A DNA stretch of 41,031 nucleotides from Pseudomonas sp. N40(2020) (GTDB lineage: Bacteria > Pseudomonadota > Gammaproteobacteria > Pseudomonadales > Pseudomonadaceae), in the NCBI RefSeq assembly GCF_014472415.1, contig NZ_JACSZV010000050.1, positions 1-41,031 of the forward strand. Direction: 5' to 3'. Positions 6,837 through 14,780 of the stretch are shown in pieces. A program made the translations under genes and the position numbers. The number at the start of each line of letters is the position of its first letter. Position 1 is the stretch's first letter. The notes under the pieces are model-generated. The model saw only the letters and a list, made by a program, of their open reading frames with translations. It made no database searches and was not told where the DNA came from.

Positions 6837-9650
6837 ATGGCATTGAAATCCCCCGCGTTTCGTAAAAAATTTCCGTTGTTGGTAACCGGCAGTCTGCTGG
6901 CTATGCAACCTCTGGCCAGTCAATTCGTTGTTGCCGCCGAGCAGTATGACTGCTCCGTCTCGGCTTCGGGTGGTTGGGACTGTGCGCCCAAGACGCCGGC
7001 GGCTGCATTGCCACCGCGTCCAGTGCATGACGGCAGTGCCGTCAGCGCCACCGGCGAAGCCCCGAGCGACAATGGTTCGGTTGCCGACACTGGCGCCAAG
7101 CCAGCGCTGGTCACCGAAGCCAAAGGCCGTGGTTTGAAATCCCGTAGCGAAGACTTCAGTCACCTCGACTGGGTTCCGCGCGAGAAGCTCACCGCCGCCC
7201 AATTGGCCGAGACGGGTCCTTACTGCTCTGGTGCTTATATCGAACCGATTCGTCCTGGCATGAATGACAAGACGAATAAAAGCGATGCTCCGACCTTTAT
7301 CGGCGCAAAAGCTTCGCGCTATAACACCGATGATCAAGTCGGTACGCTGGCCGGTGATGTCGTCCTGCGTCAGGGCAGCATGCAGGTCGAGTCCGACGAG
7401 GCCAGCCTGTACCAAGCCGAGAGCCGCGCCGAACTCAATGGCGATGTACGCATCCGTGACAACGGCGCACTGATCGTCGGCGACCACGCCGATGTGCAAC
7501 TCGACACCGGTGAAGCCAAGGTCGACAACGCCGAGTACGTGATGCACAAGTCGCGCATTCGCGGTAACGCGCTGTACGCCAAGCGTGCGGAAAACGCGAT
7601 CATCCGTCTCAAGGACGGTACGTACACCACGTGCGAACCGAACAGCAACGCCTGGCAGCTCAAGGGCAACAACATCACCTTGAACCCGGCCACCGGCTTC
7701 GGTACCGCGACCAACGTGACGCTGCGCGTAAAAGACATTCCGATCCTTTACACGCCATACATCTACTTCCCGATCGATGACCGTCGCCAGTCGGGCTTCC
7801 TGCCGCCGACCATCGGCAGCGGCAGCGACACCGGCTTCATGCTGGTCACGCCGTACTACTTCAACCTGGCGCCTAACTACGATGCCACGTTGTACCCGCG
7901 TTACATGAGCAAGCGTGGCATGTTGGTGGAAGGCGAGTTCCGTTACCTGACCAAGTCCAGCGAAGGCCAGTTCGGCGCTGCGTACCTGAACGATGACGAC
8001 ACCGAACGCAGTAAGCAGACCGACTACGAAAAAACCCGTTACATGTACAACTGGCAGCACAAGGGTGGTCTCGACTCCCGCGTGCTCACCGAAGTTGACT
8101 ACACCAAGATCAGCGATCCGTACTACTTCCAGGATCTGCAGACCGATCAGATTGGTGTGAAGTCCAGCGACTTCGTGAATCAGCAGGGCGCGGTTACCTA
8201 TCGTGGTGACAGCTACACCGCTCGCTTGAATGCTCAGCAGTACCAGTTGGCGACCGTTTCGAACATCACACCGTATGGCCGTCTGCCGCAGATCACCTTC
8301 AATGGTCAGCTGCCGTATCATCCGGAAGGGTTGAATTTCGATTACGAGACCGAGCTTGTGCGGTTTGATCGTGATTTGAAAACCGGCAACTTCATCGACG
8401 AAAATGGCACTGCGTCACCGCGCCTGGATACAAACGTTACAGGCCTGGCACGCGCTAACGGCGACCGATTGAATCTGAAGCCCGGTGTAAGTCTGCCAAT
8501 GAACTGGACCTATGGCTTCTTAAAGCCATCGCTCAAGTATCAGTACACCCAGTATCAACTGGATCTGGACGGTACCGGCAAGTCGCAGATCGTCGCCCAG
8601 CAGAACGCAGCAACTGCGGCAGGTACTGACTACGTCGGCGGCGAGTTTGGCAGCAATCAAAACCGCGGCGTACCAATCGCCAGCATCGACAGCGGTCTGT
8701 ACTTCGACCGCAACACGTCGTTCTTTGGCAAAAACTACCGTCAGACTTTGGAACCGCGCCTGTTCTACCTCTATGTACCTGAGGAGAATCAGGAAGACAT
8801 TCCAGTATTCGACACCAGCGAATACACCTTCAACTATGCATCGCTGTTCCGCGACAACCGCTTCTCCGGCGCCGACCGTGTCGGCGACGAGAACAAACTG
8901 TCGCTGGGCGTAACCAGCCGCTGGATTGAAGACGATGGCTTCGAGCGTCAACGCATCAGCGTCGGTCAGGCCCTGTACTTCAAGGATCGCGAAGTTCAAC
9001 TGCCAGGTATCGATGCAAAAACCCGTGACGACGCGAAATCCAACGTCTCGCCTTACGCACTGGAATACGAATACCGCTGGAACCGCGATTGGCGCACCAC
9101 GGCCGACTACAACTGGGATCCGGACAGCCGCAGCCCACGTTCCGGCAGTGCGATGTTCCACTACCAGCCTGAAGACAACCCGAACAAGGTCATCAACGCC
9201 GGCTATCGCTATCGCAATGACCAGGTTCGTTACGACCAGAACACCGGTAAATGGTCGGTGGGTGGTGGTGACTACGGCACGCCGGGCACGCCTGGCTACG
9301 TGAAGGACTACTACAAGATCCAGCAGCATGACTTCTCGGTCATCTGGCCGATCGTTCCACAGTGGAACGCCATCAGCCGCTGGCAGTACGACTACAACCG
9401 TAACCGTACGCTGGAAGCCTTCGGTGGTTTCGAGTACGACAACTGCTGCTGGAAACTGCGCCTGATCAACCGTTACTGGGTTTCCTATGACGAGTTCAGT
9501 CAGGAAGCTCCGCAAAACGAAAAAGGCGACCATGGCGTCTTCCTCCAAATTGTTCTGAAGGGACTCGGTGGCCTCACTGGCGCCAAGGTAGAGAGCTTCC
9601 TCGACAAAGGCATTCAAGGTTATCGTGAACGTGAAGACCAAGCTTTCTGA
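6837..9650 (+). CDS. lptD: LPS-assembly protein LptD
   Basis: A 937-residue outer-membrane beta-barrel that, with LptE, inserts LPS into the outer leaflet. The chosen ATG gives a signal peptide of about 34 residues ending VVAA; the frame stays open upstream, but that part is not protein-like. An OstA/LptA-like periplasmic domain (about 120-260) is followed by the large barrel (about 300-920). N-terminal cysteines (C39, C49) and a Cys-Cys pair near 870 (YDNCCWKLR) match the disulfides that LptD needs for function. The barrel shows the repeating aromatic, Asp/Asn/Arg-rich pattern expected. Its 3' end overlaps surA, whose product helps fold this same class of protein. Confidence 0.97.
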   Translation: MALKSPAFRKKFPLLVTGSLLAMQPLASQFVVAAEQYDCSVSASGGWDCAPKTPAAALPPRPVHDGSAVSATGEAPSDNGSVADTGAKPALVTEAKGRGLKSRSEDFSHLDWVPREKLTAAQLAETGPYCSGAYIEPIRPGMNDKTNKSDAPTFIGAKASRYNTDDQVGTLAGDVVLRQGSMQVESDEASLYQAESRAELNGDVRIRDNGALIVGDHADVQLDTGEAKVDNAEYVMHKSRIRGNALYAKRAENAIIRLKDGTYTTCEPNSNAWQLKGNNITLNPATGFGTATNVTLRVKDIPILYTPYIYFPIDDRRQSGFLPPTIGSGSDTGFMLVTPYYFNLAPNYDATLYPRYMSKRGMLVEGEFRYLTKSSEGQFGAAYLNDDDTERSKQTDYEKTRYMYNWQHKGGLDSRVLTEVDYTKISDPYYFQDLQTDQIGVKSSDFVNQQGAVTYRGDSYTARLNAQQYQLATVSNITPYGRLPQITFNGQLPYHPEGLNFDYETELVRFDRDLKTGNFIDENGTASPRLDTNVTGLARANGDRLNLKPGVSLPMNWTYGFLKPSLKYQYTQYQLDLDGTGKSQIVAQQNAATAAGTDYVGGEFGSNQNRGVPIASIDSGLYFDRNTSFFGKNYRQTLEPRLFYLYVPEENQEDIPVFDTSEYTFNYASLFRDNRFSGADRVGDENKLSLGVTSRWIEDDGFERQRISVGQALYFKDREVQLPGIDAKTRDDAKSNVSPYALEYEYRWNRDWRTTADYNWDPDSRSPRSGSAMFHYQPEDNPNKVINAGYRYRNDQVRYDQNTGKWSVGGGDYGTPGTPGYVKDYYKIQQHDFSVIWPIVPQWNAISRWQYDYNRNRTLEAFGGFEYDNCCWKLRLINRYWVSYDEFSQEAPQNEKGDHGVFLQIVLKGLGGLTGAKVESFLDKGIQGYREREDQAF

Positions 9651-10947
9651 TTGTCTGCGCCCGCTGATGCTGGGCGCGTTGTTCCTGGGTACTGCGGCCA
9701 ACGCCGCAGTACAGTCCATCGATAAAGTGGTAGCGATCGTCGACAACGACGTGGTCATGCAGAGCCAACTGGACCAGCGCGTCCAGGAAGTTCAGCAGAC
9801 CATCGCCAAGCGTGGCGGCGGCTCGCCACCTCCAGGCGTACTGGATCAGCAGGTGCTCGAACGCTTGATCGTCGAAAACCTGCAATTGCAGATCGGCGAA
9901 CGTTCCGGCATTCGTATCACCGATGAAGAACTGAACCAGGCTGTCGGCACCATCGCACAGCGCAACAACATGACTATTGACCAGTTCCGCGCCGCCCTGG
10001 CTCGCGATGGCCTGTCTTACGACGACGCCCGTGACCAGATCCGTCGCGAGATGATCATCAGCCGTGTGCGTCAGCGCCGCGTAGCCGAACGCATTCAGGT
10101 GTCCGAGCAGGAAGTGAAGAACTTCCTCGCTTCCGACCTGGGCAAGATGCAACTGTCCGAAGAACTGCACCTGGCCAACATCCTGATCCCGACCCCGGAA
10201 AGCGCCAACTCTGAAGCGATTCAGAATGCTGCCCGTCAGGCCATGGAGGTTTACCAGCAGCTCAAGCAAGGTGCCGACTTCGGTCAATTGGCCGTGGCCA
10301 AATCCGCCAGCGACAACGCACTGGAAGGCGGCGACATGGGCTGGCGTAAAGCTGCTCAACTGCCACCGCCGTTCGATCGCGAGTTGAGCAGCATGGCAGT
10401 CGGAGACGTGACTCAGCCGGCACGCACTCCAGGCGGTTTCATCATCCTGAAGCTGTTGGCCAAGCGCGGTGGCGAAGCCCAGACCCGTGATGAAGTGCAT
10501 GTGCGCCACATCCTGGTCAAGCCGAGCCCGATCCGCGACGAAGCCAAGACCAAAGCCCTGGTTCAGTCGTTGTATGAGCGCATCGTGGCAGGCGAAGATT
10601 TCGCCACCCTGGCGAAAAGCTACTCCGAAGACCCGGGTTCTGCCCTCAACGGCGGCGACCTGAACTGGATCGACCCGAACGTATTGGTGCCGGAATTCCG
10701 CGAAGTGATGGCCAAGACCCCACAAGGTCAGCTGTCCAAGCCGTTCCAGACTCAATACGGCTGGCATGTTCTGGAAGTCCTTGGCCGTCGCGCCACCGAC
10801 AGCACCGAACAGGCTCGCGAACAGCAGGCCATGACCGTACTGCGTAACCGCAAATACGACGAAGAGCTGCAAACCTGGCTGCGTCAGATCCGTGACGAAG
10901 CGTACGTAGAGATCAAACTCCCTGGTGCAGACCAGGCAGCGCAGTGA
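9625..10947 (+). CDS. surA: Periplasmic chaperone / peptidyl-prolyl isomerase SurA
   Basis: A 440-residue protein with a signal peptide (about 1-28, ending ANA), an N-terminal chaperone domain (about 30-165) and two parvulin domains (about 175-275 and 290-390; the second begins VHVRHILVKPSP). SurA escorts outer-membrane proteins, LptD among them, across the periplasm. The start is GTG at 9625, which overlaps lptD by 26 nt; a second in-frame GTG at 9631 would remove two residues and is equally possible. Its TGA overlaps the GTG of pdxA. Confidence 0.96.
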   Translation: MNVKTKLSDCLRPLMLGALFLGTAANAAVQSIDKVVAIVDNDVVMQSQLDQRVQEVQQTIAKRGGGSPPPGVLDQQVLERLIVENLQLQIGERSGIRITDEELNQAVGTIAQRNNMTIDQFRAALARDGLSYDDARDQIRREMIISRVRQRRVAERIQVSEQEVKNFLASDLGKMQLSEELHLANILIPTPESANSEAIQNAARQAMEVYQQLKQGADFGQLAVAKSASDNALEGGDMGWRKAAQLPPPFDRELSSMAVGDVTQPARTPGGFIILKLLAKRGGEAQTRDEVHVRHILVKPSPIRDEAKTKALVQSLYERIVAGEDFATLAKSYSEDPGSALNGGDLNWIDPNVLVPEFREVMAKTPQGQLSKPFQTQYGWHVLEVLGRRATDSTEQAREQQAMTVLRNRKYDEELQTWLRQIRDEAYVEIKLPGADQAAQ

Positions 10948-11933
10948 AACCCAAGCGTTTCGCGCTGACACCCGGCGAACCAGCCGGCATCGGTCCCGAC
11001 CTATGCCTGCTGCTCGCCTCGCAAGCCCAGCCTCATCCCCTGATTGCCATCACCAGCCGCGACCTGCTCCTTGAGCGGGCCGCGCAGCTGGGGCTGGCTG
11101 TCAATCTGCTCGACGTCGGGCCCGATCACTGGCCGGTCGCTCCGGCGCCCGCGAACAGTCTTTACGTCTGGGACACCCCGCTCAGCGCCCCTGTGGTCGC
11201 CGGGCAACTGGACAAGGCCAATGCCGCGTTCGTCCTCGAAACCCTGACCCGCGCCGGTAACGGTTGTCTGAACGGCGACTTCGCCGGGATGATCACCGCT
11301 CCAGTGCACAAGGGCGTGATCAACGAGTCGGGCATCGCGTTCTCCGGGCACACGGAATTCCTGGCTGATCTGACCCACACCGCACAAGTGGTGATGATGC
11401 TCGCCACTCGCGGCTTGCGCGTTGCACTGGTCACCACCCACCTGCCGTTGCGCGAGATTGCCGATGCAATCACACCGGAGCGGCTGGAGCGGGTCACGCG
11501 CATTCTGCACGCCGACCTGCAAGAAAAATTCGGCATTGCCCGGCCACGCATCCTGGTGTGCGGACTCAACCCGCACGCCGGTGAAGGCGGACACCTGGGT
11601 CATGAAGAAATCGACATCATCGAACCCACCTTAGAGCGCCTGCGCGGCGAGGGCATGGACCTTCGTGGCCCGCTGCCTGCCGACACTCTGTTTACCCCCA
11701 AATATCTGGAGCACTGCGACGCAGTGCTGGCGATGTACCACGACCAGGGCCTGCCCGTGCTGAAGTACAAAGGCTTCGGCGCCGCCGTCAACGTGACCCT
11801 TGGCCTGCCGATCATCCGCACTTCGGTCGACCACGGCACCGCCCTGGATCTGGCCGGCAGCGGCAAGATCGATACCGGCAGCCTGCAAGTCGCCCTGGAA
11901 ACCGCCTATCAGATGGCCGAGACCCGTTTATGA
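10944..11933 (+). CDS. pdxA: 4-hydroxythreonine-4-phosphate dehydrogenase PdxA
   Basis: A 329-residue NAD-dependent enzyme of pyridoxal 5'-phosphate synthesis. It oxidises 4-phosphohydroxy-L-threonine. Family motifs seen are the N-terminal LTPGEPAGIGPDL, the substrate/metal region ITAPVHKG, FSGHTEFLA, CGLNPHAGEGGH and MYHDQGLPVLKYKGFG; the histidines in the last three are the metal ligands. The start is GTG within the surA stop, and the 3' end overlaps rsmA (ATGA). The arrangement lptD-surA-pdxA-rsmA as one transcript is conserved in proteobacteria. Confidence 0.97.
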   Translation: MKPKRFALTPGEPAGIGPDLCLLLASQAQPHPLIAITSRDLLLERAAQLGLAVNLLDVGPDHWPVAPAPANSLYVWDTPLSAPVVAGQLDKANAAFVLETLTRAGNGCLNGDFAGMITAPVHKGVINESGIAFSGHTEFLADLTHTAQVVMMLATRGLRVALVTTHLPLREIADAITPERLERVTRILHADLQEKFGIARPRILVCGLNPHAGEGGHLGHEEIDIIEPTLERLRGEGMDLRGPLPADTLFTPKYLEHCDAVLAMYHDQGLPVLKYKGFGAAVNVTLGLPIIRTSVDHGTALDLAGSGKIDTGSLQVALETAYQMAETRL

Positions 11934-12748
11934 CCGAGCAATACCAACACAAGGCGCGCAAACGCTTTGGCCAGAACTTCCTGCACGATGCCGGCGTTAT
12001 CGACCGCATCCTGCGTTCCATCAGCGCCAAGTCCGAAGACCGCCTGCTGGAAATCGGCCCGGGCCAGGGCGCACTGACCGCCGGTCTGCTCAACTCGGGT
12101 GCGCAACTCGACGTGGTGGAACTGGACAAGGACCTGATCCCGATCCTCAACCAGCAATTTGCCGGCAAGAGCAACTTCAACCTGCATCAGGGCGATGCGC
12201 TGAAGTTCGACTTCAACACACTCAACGCCGCGCCGAACAGCCTGCGCGTCGTCGGCAACCTGCCGTACAACATCTCCACACCGCTGATTTTTCACCTGCT
12301 GAACAACGCCGGCATCATTCGCGACATGCACTTCATGTTGCAGAAGGAAGTGGTCGAGCGCCTGGCCGCAGGCCCCGGTGGTGGTGACTGGGGTCGCCTA
12401 TCGATCATGGTTCAGTACCATTGCCGCGTAGAGCACCTGTTCAACGTTGGCCCGGGCGCGTTCAATCCACCGCCGAAAGTGGATTCGGCCATCGTCCGCC
12501 TGGTGCCACACGCGGTGCTGCCGCACCCGGCCAAGGATCATCGCCTGCTCGAGCGCGTTGTGCGTGAAGCGTTCAACCAGCGCCGCAAGACCCTGCGCAA
12601 CACGCTCAAGCAATTGATGAGCAACGCCGAGATCGAAGCTGCCGGCGTCGATGGCAGTCTGCGCCCGGAGCAACTGGATCTGGCTGCCTTCGTGCGCCTG
12701 GCCGACAAGCTCAGCGAACAAGTCCCGGAAACTCCCGCCGCCGACTGA
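11930..12748 (+). CDS. rsmA: 16S rRNA dimethyladenosine transferase RsmA (KsgA)
   Basis: A 272-residue SAM-dependent methyltransferase that dimethylates two adjacent adenines in the 3'-terminal hairpin of 16S rRNA during late 30S assembly. It shows RKRFGQNFLHD at the N-terminus, the SAM loop LEIGPGQGALT (about 40-50) and the catalytic NLPYNIST. The name rsmA here means the methyltransferase, not the CsrA-type regulator also called RsmA in Pseudomonas. Its ATG overlaps the pdxA stop. It appears to be the last gene of the lptD operon. Confidence 0.97.
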   Translation: MTEQYQHKARKRFGQNFLHDAGVIDRILRSISAKSEDRLLEIGPGQGALTAGLLNSGAQLDVVELDKDLIPILNQQFAGKSNFNLHQGDALKFDFNTLNAAPNSLRVVGNLPYNISTPLIFHLLNNAGIIRDMHFMLQKEVVERLAAGPGGGDWGRLSIMVQYHCRVEHLFNVGPGAFNPPPKVDSAIVRLVPHAVLPHPAKDHRLLERVVREAFNQRRKTLRNTLKQLMSNAEIEAAGVDGSLRPEQLDLAAFVRLADKLSEQVPETPAAD

Positions 12749-12762
12749 CCGGCGATGAACGC

Positions 12763-12799
12763 TATCGGGCAGGACGCCACTCTGGTTTACTGCCCGATA
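12763..12799. terminator. Hairpin after rsmA
   Basis: A perfect 10-bp stem, 12763-12772 against 12790-12799 (TATCGGGCAG and its complement), with a 17-nt loop. No clear T-run follows, so it may be a weak terminator or a transcript-stabilising hairpin between the rsmA and apaG units. Confidence 0.4.
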
Positions 12800-12861
12800 C
12801 TTGCCTAGACTGATTCCCCATCAGCTACGCCCCGCGTTCCGCTTCGTTTAAGGCCCTTTGC

Positions 12862-13242
12862 ATGTCCGATTCCCGTTACCACGTCGATGTCCGCGTCGTT
12901 ACCCACTATCTGGCAGACCAATCGCAACCCGAGCACAACCGCTTCGCGTTCGCCTACACCATCACCGTGCAAAACAATGGCGAGCTCCCTGCCCGGCTGA
13001 TGTCGCGGCACTGGGTGATCACCGATGGTGATGGGCATGTCGAAGAAGTGCGCGGCGCCGGTGTCGTGGGTCAGCAGCCGCTGATCAAATCTGGCGGTGA
13101 GCACACCTACAGCAGCGGCACGGTGATGACTACCAAGGTCGGCACCATGCAGGGCACCTACGAAATGGTCGCCGACGACGGTAAGCATTTCGATGCCATC
13201 ATCAAACCCTTCCGCCTCGCCGTCCCCGGAGCCTTGCACTGA
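12862..13242 (+). CDS. apaG: ApaG (Co2+/Mg2+ efflux-associated) protein
   Basis: A 126-residue single-domain beta-sandwich protein. It has the ApaG family features YTITVQNNGELPARLMSRHWVITD and the conserved GxGVVGxQP loop, and ends in the usual FRLAVPGALH. The biochemical role is unsettled; loss in enterobacteria affects cobalt resistance. It overlaps apaH by one base (TGATG), so the two are translationally coupled. Confidence 0.96.
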   Translation: MSDSRYHVDVRVVTHYLADQSQPEHNRFAFAYTITVQNNGELPARLMSRHWVITDGDGHVEEVRGAGVVGQQPLIKSGGEHTYSSGTVMTTKVGTMQGTYEMVADDGKHFDAIIKPFRLAVPGALH

Positions 13243-14123
13243 TGGCGACGTATGCCGTCGGTGACCTGCAAGGTTGCCTCGAGCCGCTCAAGTGCCTGCT
13301 CAAGCAAGTCGCTTTCGATCCGAAGCTCGACAAGCTCTGGCTGGTAGGCGACCTGGTCAACCGCGGCCCGCAGTCTCTGGAAACCCTGCGTTTGCTCTAT
13401 GGCATGCGTGAGTCGCTGATCTGCGTGCTCGGCAACCATGATCTGCATCTGCTGGCGGCCAGTAAACATATCGAGCGTTTGAAGAAGTCCGACACCCTGC
13501 GCGAAATCATCGAAGCCCCTGACGGCCCCGTACTGATGGAGTGGCTGCGCCAACAAAAGCTGATGCATTACGACGAGCAGCGCGATGTCGCCATGGTCCA
13601 CGCCGGCATCCCGCCACAATGGTCACTGCGCCGCGCCTTGAAATGCGCCGCTGAAGTTGAAACTGCTTTGCGCGATGAAAACCTGCTTCCCGCCTTCCTT
13701 GACGGGATGTATGGCAATGAGCCGTCGAAATGGGACAACGACCTTAAAGGCGTCTCCCGTCTGCGAGTCATCACCAACTATTTCACGCGCATGCGTTTCT
13801 GCACCGCCGAGGGCAAGCTCGACCTCAAAAGCAAAGAAGGCCTCGATACTGCGCCGCCCGGCTACAAACCGTGGTTCCAGCACAAGGAGCGCAAGACCCG
13901 GGGCCTGCGGATCATCTTTGGCCATTGGGCTGCCCTGGAAGGCAATATCCATGAGCCTGGCATTTCGGCGCTGGACACCGGTTGTGTCTGGGGCGGCAGC
14001 CTGACCCTGATGAACGTCGACAGCGGCGAACGCGTGTCGTGCAAATGCGATGAGCACGGTGGCTTAGCACCGACAGTCGCACCACCTACCCCCGAAACTT
14101 TGCCGGTCAACGCCCTGCGTTAG
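13242..14123 (+). CDS. apaH: Symmetrical bis(5'-nucleosyl)-tetraphosphatase ApaH
   Basis: A 293-residue metallophosphoesterase that cleaves Ap4A to two ADP, removing an alarmone and RNA-cap donor. Motifs in order are GDLQGC (residues 7-12), GDLVNRGP, GNHDLHLL, VHAGIPPQW and FGHWAALEG near 228. The first motif has Gln where many phosphoesterases have His; this variant is usual in Pseudomonas ApaH as I recall. The C-terminal tail (proline-rich, after about 265) is not part of the catalytic core. Confidence 0.96.
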   Translation: MATYAVGDLQGCLEPLKCLLKQVAFDPKLDKLWLVGDLVNRGPQSLETLRLLYGMRESLICVLGNHDLHLLAASKHIERLKKSDTLREIIEAPDGPVLMEWLRQQKLMHYDEQRDVAMVHAGIPPQWSLRRALKCAAEVETALRDENLLPAFLDGMYGNEPSKWDNDLKGVSRLRVITNYFTRMRFCTAEGKLDLKSKEGLDTAPPGYKPWFQHKERKTRGLRIIFGHWAALEGNIHEPGISALDTGCVWGGSLTLMNVDSGERVSCKCDEHGGLAPTVAPPTPETLPVNALR

Positions 14124-14156
14124 ACTGTGCTTTCAGCCGAGCTACAGGAACCCGCC

Positions 14157-14486
14157 ATGAGCGAATTCAAACGAATCCCCCCGGAACAGGCCCAGGCCCT
14201 GCGCGAGCAAGGCGCCGTGGTGGTCGATGTACGTGACCCGCAAACCTACGCCGCACTGCATATCGCCGGCTCCAGGCATCTGGATAACGTTTCCATCTCG
14301 GATTTCATCCGTGCCGCTGACCTCGACGCACCGACTGTCGTAGTCTGCTATCACGGCAACTCCAGCCAAAGTGCCGCAGCCTACCTGATCAGTCAGGGCT
14401 TCTCCGACGTCTACAGCATGGATGGCGGCTTCGAGCTCTGGCGTACGACTTACCCTTCGGAAACTGCGCAAGGCACCTCCGAATAA
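14157..14486 (+). CDS. glpE: Thiosulfate sulfurtransferase GlpE (single-domain rhodanese)
   Basis: A 109-residue rhodanese. The active-site loop is CYHGNSS with the catalytic Cys near residue 65, and VVDVRDPQTYAALHIAGSRHL is the conserved N-terminal rhodanese segment. It transfers sulfane sulfur from thiosulfate to cyanide or other thiophilic acceptors. I chose the ATG at 14157, preceded by ACAGGA, over an in-frame TTG-type start 30 nt upstream that would lie against the apaH stop. It is probably carried with apaG-apaH. Confidence 0.93.
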   Translation: MSEFKRIPPEQAQALREQGAVVVDVRDPQTYAALHIAGSRHLDNVSISDFIRAADLDAPTVVVCYHGNSSQSAAAYLISQGFSDVYSMDGGFELWRTTYPSETAQGTSE

Positions 14487-14498
14487 TTTTTTTGTCAT

Positions 14499-14528
14499 GC
14501 GCAGGCCCCGGCTTCCGTGGGCCTGCGC
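14499..14528. terminator. GC-rich hairpin after glpE
   Basis: A perfect 10-bp stem, 14499-14508 against 14519-14528 (GCGCAGGCCC and its complement), with a 10-nt loop. A run of seven T lies just before the stem rather than after it, so it is not a classic intrinsic terminator on either strand. It may block 3' exonucleases or pause polymerase at the end of the apaG-apaH-glpE transcript. Confidence 0.5.
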
Positions 14529-14591
14529 ACGGCAGACGAACGGTCTGCCACAACTAATTACGTATCTCGCCTTTACCTCCCGAATTCCCAA

Positions 14592-14601
14592 CTATCCTTA
14601 A
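14592..14601 (+). promoter_or_regulatory. Putative sigma-S-type -10 element for prkA
   Basis: CTATCCTTAA differs at one base from the extended -10 consensus CTATACTTAA favoured by RpoS. It lies about 180 nt before the prkA ATG. Transcription from here would give a leader that contains a GCCGGT-AC-ACCGGC hairpin at 14628-14641. In E. coli the homologous yeaG-yeaH operon is under general-stress control, which fits. Confidence 0.45.
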
Positions 14602-14780
14602 GCCCAGGCCATCCAAATCAGGGGAGAGCCGGTACACCGGCGCACGGGTCATCGGGAGTGACTTTCAAGGTTGTCGACCGCGAAAGTGTTCTGGGGGGTA
14701 AACAAGTGGCCACAGCGGCTGCTTGCCAGCATCGACTGAGTGATCCGGCGTCGGCTCCACGTATCGAGCGAGGTGACGTC

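Noticed and set aside
6768..8321. A 517-codon minus-strand frame opposite lptD
   Set aside because: The lptD reading is certain, and the opposite frame has no start site or protein-like features.
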